Below are positions 60,924 to 64,000 of a DNA stretch of 64,000 bases, in pieces; positions within the stretch are counted from its first letter, which is position 1; every line of letters begins with the position of its first letter. The notes under the pieces were generated by a model. The model was not told the DNA's origin. It did no database searches and worked only from the letters and a program-made list of their open reading frames with translations. The position numbers and the translations under genes were made by a program. The stretch is from the NCBI RefSeq assembly GCF_004000805.1, contig NZ_BILY01000012.1, positions 1-64,000 of the forward strand, in the 5' to 3' direction. The stretch is from Paenibacillus glycanilyticus NBRC 16618. GTDB lineage: Bacteria; Bacillota; Bacilli; Paenibacillales; Paenibacillaceae.

Positions 60924-62429
60924 ATGAGCAAACAAACGAAAACAGACGTAATTTTGATTGGTGCCGGCATTATGAGCGCGACTTTGGGTTCTTTGCTGAA
61001 GGAACTGAAGCCGGAGTGGGAAATTACCGTGTTCGAGCGGCGCGCAACGGCCGGCGAAGAAAGCTCCAACGAATGGAACAATGCGGGGACAGGACACTCC
61101 TCCCTCTGCGAGCTGAACTACACTACGGAGAAGGCTGACGGTTCCATCGATATTAGCAAAGCGGTCAAAGTCAACGAAGAGTTCCAAGTGTCGAAGCAGT
61201 TCTGGTCTTATCTCGTAAACAGCAATCTGATCCGTAATCCGCGGGACTTTGTTGTACCCGTTCCTCATATGAGCTTTGTGCAAGGGGAAAAAGACGTTAC
61301 GTTCCTGAAGAAGCGTTTTGCGGCATTGTCCGGCAATCCATTGTTTGAAGGCATGGAATTCTCCGAAGATCCGGCGAAGCTGGCAGAATGGATTCCGCTT
61401 ATGATGAAGGACCGCAAGGTAAATACGCCAATTGCAGCAACCAGAATTGAGTCCGGGACGGACGTCAACTTTGGTTCTTTGACACGTATTTTGTTCAATC
61501 AATTGAAGCAGCAAAACGTGGACATAAACTACAACCATAATGTAGATGATATTAAACGTGCGAACGACGGCTCTTGGGAGCTGAAAGTGCGCAACCTGAA
61601 CAGCGGCAGCTCGGAGCGCATTAATGCGAAGTTCGTCTTTATCGGCGGCGGCGGCGGAAGCCTGCACCTGCTGCAGAAATCCGGCATTAAGGAAGGCAAA
61701 GGCATCGGCGGCTTCCCGGTAAGCGGGCTGTTCATGGTCTGCAAGAAGCCGGAAGTGGTGGCTCAGCACCGTGCGAAGGTATACGGCCAAGCGCCGGTAG
61801 GCGCTCCTCCAATGTCCGTACCGCATCTGGATACGCGCGTTATCGACAACAAAGAGTCGTTGTTCTTCGGTCCGTTTGCGGGCTTTACGCCAAAGTTCCT
61901 GAAATTCGGTTCCAACATGGACCTGATTACATCCGTCAAACCGCATAACTTAACGAACATGCTCGCGGCAGGCGCGAAAAATATGTCCCTGACCACGTAC
62001 CTGATCAAACAGCTGATGCTGTCCAAAGAACAGCGCATGGAAGCCTTGCGCGAGTTTATCCCGAATGCAAAGAGCGAAGATTGGGAGCTGCTCGTGGCTG
62101 GCCAACGCGTACAGATTATTAAAGAAACAAATGCAGGCAAAGGCACTCTGCAATTCGGTACGGAGGTTATCAGCGCGGCTGACGGCTCGATCGCTGCCCT
62201 TCTTGGCGCTTCGCCGGGCGCATCGACAGCCGTTTCGGTTATGCTCGAAGTAATCGGCAAATGCTTCCCGCAGCATATCAAAGAGTGGGAGCCTAAGATC
62301 AAGGAAATGATTCCGTCCTACGGAACGAAGCTTCTGCAAAACCCTGAGCTGATCCAGCAGATCAATGCAACAACGAATGCGGCTCTTGGACTCGCAGGCA
62401 AAAAACAAACGAGCTCGGCGTTGGCATAA
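60924..62429 (+). CDS. mqo: Malate:quinone oxidoreductase
   Basis: 501 aa from the ATG at 60924 with AAGGACGG upstream. FAD loop [17 protein letters not shown] (about 9-25) and family blocks [21 protein letters not shown] and [17 protein letters not shown] (in parts) are clear. It oxidises malate to oxaloacetate at the membrane and passes electrons to quinone, in the TCA cycle. Single-gene unit with a strong terminator. Confidence 0.95.
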   Translation: MSKQTKTDVILIGAGIMSATLGSLLKELKPEWEITVFERRATAGEESSNEWNNAGTGHSSLCELNYTTEKADGSIDISKAVKVNEEFQVSKQFWSYLVNSNLIRNPRDFVVPVPHMSFVQGEKDVTFLKKRFAALSGNPLFEGMEFSEDPAKLAEWIPLMMKDRKVNTPIAATRIESGTDVNFGSLTRILFNQLKQQNVDINYNHNVDDIKRANDGSWELKVRNLNSGSSERINAKFVFIGGGGGSLHLLQKSGIKEGKGIGGFPVSGLFMVCKKPEVVAQHRAKVYGQAPVGAPPMSVPHLDTRVIDNKESLFFGPFAGFTPKFLKFGSNMDLITSVKPHNLTNMLAAGAKNMSLTTYLIKQLMLSKEQRMEALREFIPNAKSEDWELLVAGQRVQIIKETNAGKGTLQFGTEVISAADGSIAALLGASPGASTAVSVMLEVIGKCFPQHIKEWEPKIKEMIPSYGTKLLQNPELIQQINATTNAALGLAGKKQTSSALA

Positions 62430-62440
62430 CGCATGTTTAG

Positions 62441-62491
62441 ATCGCCCTTTAACTGGCTTCCCAAAGCCAGTTAAAGGGCGATTGTTTATTT
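62441..62491 (+). terminator. Terminator of mqo
   Basis: Perfect 19-bp stem, 62441-62459 with 62464-62482, loop CCCA, then TGTTTATTT. Confidence 0.92.
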
Positions 62492-62544
62492 CAAGGGCAG
62501 TTCTCAAATGACGACGGCTTGTTGTTCATTTTATGAAAATAGTA

Positions 62545-62567
62545 TATTATTTCATTCAATGAAATAA
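62545..62567. promoter_or_regulatory. Palindrome before the ROK gene, probable operator
   Basis: A perfect 23-bp palindrome with 11-bp arms around a central C; core TTTCATTCAATGAAA. A weaker copy TTCAT-TTT-ATGAA lies at 62524-62536. Placed 34 bases before the ROK start, it suits autoregulation. Confidence 0.7.
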
Positions 62568-62600
62568 TTGAACAAATATATAGGGTGAGAGGGAGATATT

Positions 62601-63791
62601 GTGATTGTAACGAAGACAAAGCGAGGGACTAACCTTGAAGATGTACAGGAGATGAATCGTTCATTGGTCATTCGCCTCATGCGAAGAAGGGAGGTATGCT
62701 CCAGGGCGGAATTAACCCAAGATTCTGGACTTAATCAGTCGACGATTACGAATATCATTAATGAGTTAATCAGTTGGGGGATTGTGGTAGAGACGGGTGT
62801 GATAGAAGGTAAGAAAGGGCGGCGTTCCATCGGTATCAAGCTGAATTGCGAGCCTTACAAGATTATTGGAATCCGGCTCGCAAGGAAGTCGATAACGGTT
62901 GCGTTGTATGATCTGGGGGGCAGCGAATACAAGAGACAGCAAATTCCCATCAACATGGCTGACGGTTCAACCAATGCCTTCAATCGCATGAAGGAACTGA
63001 TTCGGGATATGATGCAATCAAATGCTGTCGGGAATGTGATAGCGATTGGCGTGGTTACCCCTGGTCCGCTGCTTCGGGACGAGGGCCGGATCGGTCTGAT
63101 GACGTATTTTCCGGGGTGGGAGAAAATAAACATTCAGGAGGAGCTAATGCAAGAGTTCGAGCTCCCCGTCTATATGGAGCATGACGCCAAGGCGGGGGCG
63201 CTTGCGCATTGGTGGTTCGGAACCCCCCTTCAGGAACAGGGCGTTATGATCTACGTGGCTGCAGGCCAAGGCGTGGGAGCAGGAATCGTCATCGAAGGAA
63301 AAGTATTCCGGGGATCGCTTGGTATGGCGGGTGAGATCGGCCATATGAGTATCGATTACAAGGGCCAGCAATGCGAATGCGGCAATAGAGGCTGTCTTGA
63401 GCTATATTGCTCGACCTCGGCTTTGCTGCAAACCTTAAAAAAAGAACATGCCTCGTTGAAATCGATATGGCAAGAGCTGAAGGAGGTCAAGAGCGGCGAG
63501 ACGAGAGAAGCGGTTAGACAAGCTGCGTGGTATCTTGGCTTTGGTCTTGTTAACATCATAAACACCTTTAATCCGGATCGGATTATTCTGGGCGACGAAA
63601 TGGCTGAAGCCGGGGATTTGCTTCTTGATACGGTGAAATCGGTCATTAAGGGGCATGTACTGCCCGATGTCTATAGTCAATTGACGATAGAGCTTGCTTC
63701 AGACGACATGGATACGATGCTTGTCGGCTCGGCAATCGTAGCGATTGAGAGTATATTGGATAATCCCTCTAGTTATTTGAAGCAAAGCTAA
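62601..63791 (+). CDS. ROK family transcriptional repressor (XylR/NagC type)
   Basis: 396 aa from a GTG with GAGGGAG upstream. N-terminal HTH (about 20-75: SRAELTQDSGLNQSTITNIINEL) and a sugar-kinase-like ROK domain (about 95-385) with the zinc motif CECGNRGCLE and loop VAAGQGVGAGIVI. Sugar binding should release DNA. Because dyads lie both before it and before the next gene at the window edge, it probably controls both. Confidence 0.92.
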   Translation: MIVTKTKRGTNLEDVQEMNRSLVIRLMRRREVCSRAELTQDSGLNQSTITNIINELISWGIVVETGVIEGKKGRRSIGIKLNCEPYKIIGIRLARKSITVALYDLGGSEYKRQQIPINMADGSTNAFNRMKELIRDMMQSNAVGNVIAIGVVTPGPLLRDEGRIGLMTYFPGWEKINIQEELMQEFELPVYMEHDAKAGALAHWWFGTPLQEQGVMIYVAAGQGVGAGIVIEGKVFRGSLGMAGEIGHMSIDYKGQQCECGNRGCLELYCSTSALLQTLKKEHASLKSIWQELKEVKSGETREAVRQAAWYLGFGLVNIINTFNPDRIILGDEMAEAGDLLLDTVKSVIKGHVLPDVYSQLTIELASDDMDTMLVGSAIVAIESILDNPSSYLKQS

Positions 63792-63809
63792 AATATATAT
63801 CCGTATGGG

Positions 63810-63844
63810 AAGCCCGGTCAGAGAAATCTGACCGGGCTTTTTTG
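63810..63844 (+). terminator. Terminator of the ROK gene
   Basis: AAGCCCGGTCAGA (63810-63822), loop GAAA, TCTGACCGGGCTT (63827-63839), then T4. Confidence 0.92.
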
Positions 63845-63921
63845 GATCCCTCCTTTACCTCCGCATAAAGCAGTTCAAGTAGATCGTTGGAAAACGAGAA
63901 AAAGGATGGAAAAATTATTAC

Positions 63922-63969
63922 TTGATTAAATCAATAAATGCATTTATAGTAATAATGTAAACGGTAAAA
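63922..63969 (+). promoter_or_regulatory. Operator and cre-like sites of the next gene
   Basis: Palindromes TTGATT-A-AATCAA (63922-63934) and ATAAATGCATTTAT (63934-63947) touch each other. ATGTAAACGGTAAAA (63955-63969) fits the cre consensus at all but one fixed position. GGAGG at 63992-63996 looks like the RBS of a gene starting past the window, probably a sugar transporter or enzyme gene under ROK and CcpA control. Confidence 0.55.
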
Positions 63970-64000
63970 ATAAACAATGTTTCATTAATTGGAGGCCGCA

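Overview
The window looks like a chromosomal segment of a Paenibacillus-type bacterium (Bacillota). Reasons, all from the sequence: strong AGGAGG-like ribosome sites, GC near 50%, YesM/YesN two-component pairs beside carbohydrate ABC transporters, many HxlR/ArsR/ROK/RpiR/AraC regulators, Fur- and cre-like boxes, and sortase and NodB-type surface enzymes. I see no rRNA, tRNA, IS element, prophage or CRISPR array. This is accessory metabolism, with sugar and sulfur uptake, oxidoreductases and cell-surface genes.

Layout. 1-6118 (+): mannitol PTS operon (end of mtlA, mtlR, mtlF, mtlD) continuing into its own EI (ptsI) and HPr (ptsH). 6173-9557: SulP transporter, ArsR repressor, an unrecognised Cys-rich protein and a PhnA-like zinc-ribbon protein, with three similar AT-rich dyads in their promoters. 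9658-14015: unusual SDR, WYL regulator and DHA2 efflux pump (-), then an ArsR/SRPBCC pair (+). 14030-21145 (-): sialic-acid operon nanA, solute-binding protein, two permeases, nanE, nanK, RpiR regulator, YhcH. 21453-28661: a second sugar ABC transporter (+) flanked by a YesM-type kinase and a YesN-type regulator on the other strand, plus a nested four-copy repeat. 28792-35234: a patch of phosphotransferase, reductases and a dehalogenase-like hydrolase with three HxlR and one TetR regulator. 35280-40375 (+): sulfonate-type ABC transporter and flavin monooxygenase behind a structured leader. 40532-46630: mixed housekeeping and unknown genes. 46675-49301: lipoprotein sortase with a small His/Lys-rich LPKTG protein (-), then ECF sigma and a putative anti-sigma factor with a duplicated outer domain (+). 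49455-52171: Fur box, siderophore-binding lipoprotein and a Btr-like AraC/FecB fusion regulator, followed by a parS-like site. 52259-57003: large DUF11 protein, coiled-coil protein, membrane-anchored NodB deacetylase. 57231-62429: small enzymes, a fourth HxlR pair, and mqo. 62545-64000: ROK repressor and the operator-rich promoter of a sugar gene just past the end.

How it fits together. Most of the window imports and breaks down carbohydrates (mannitol, sialic acid, one unknown ABC substrate and whatever the ROK repressor controls) or organosulfur compounds. Each block carries its own regulator. The points most worth a second look are the structured leader before the sulfonate operon, the nested covarying repeat at 26760-26947, the sortase with an atypical small substrate, the three-promoter ArsR circuit with Cys-rich products, the parS-like site, and two dehydrogenases with altered catalytic residues.
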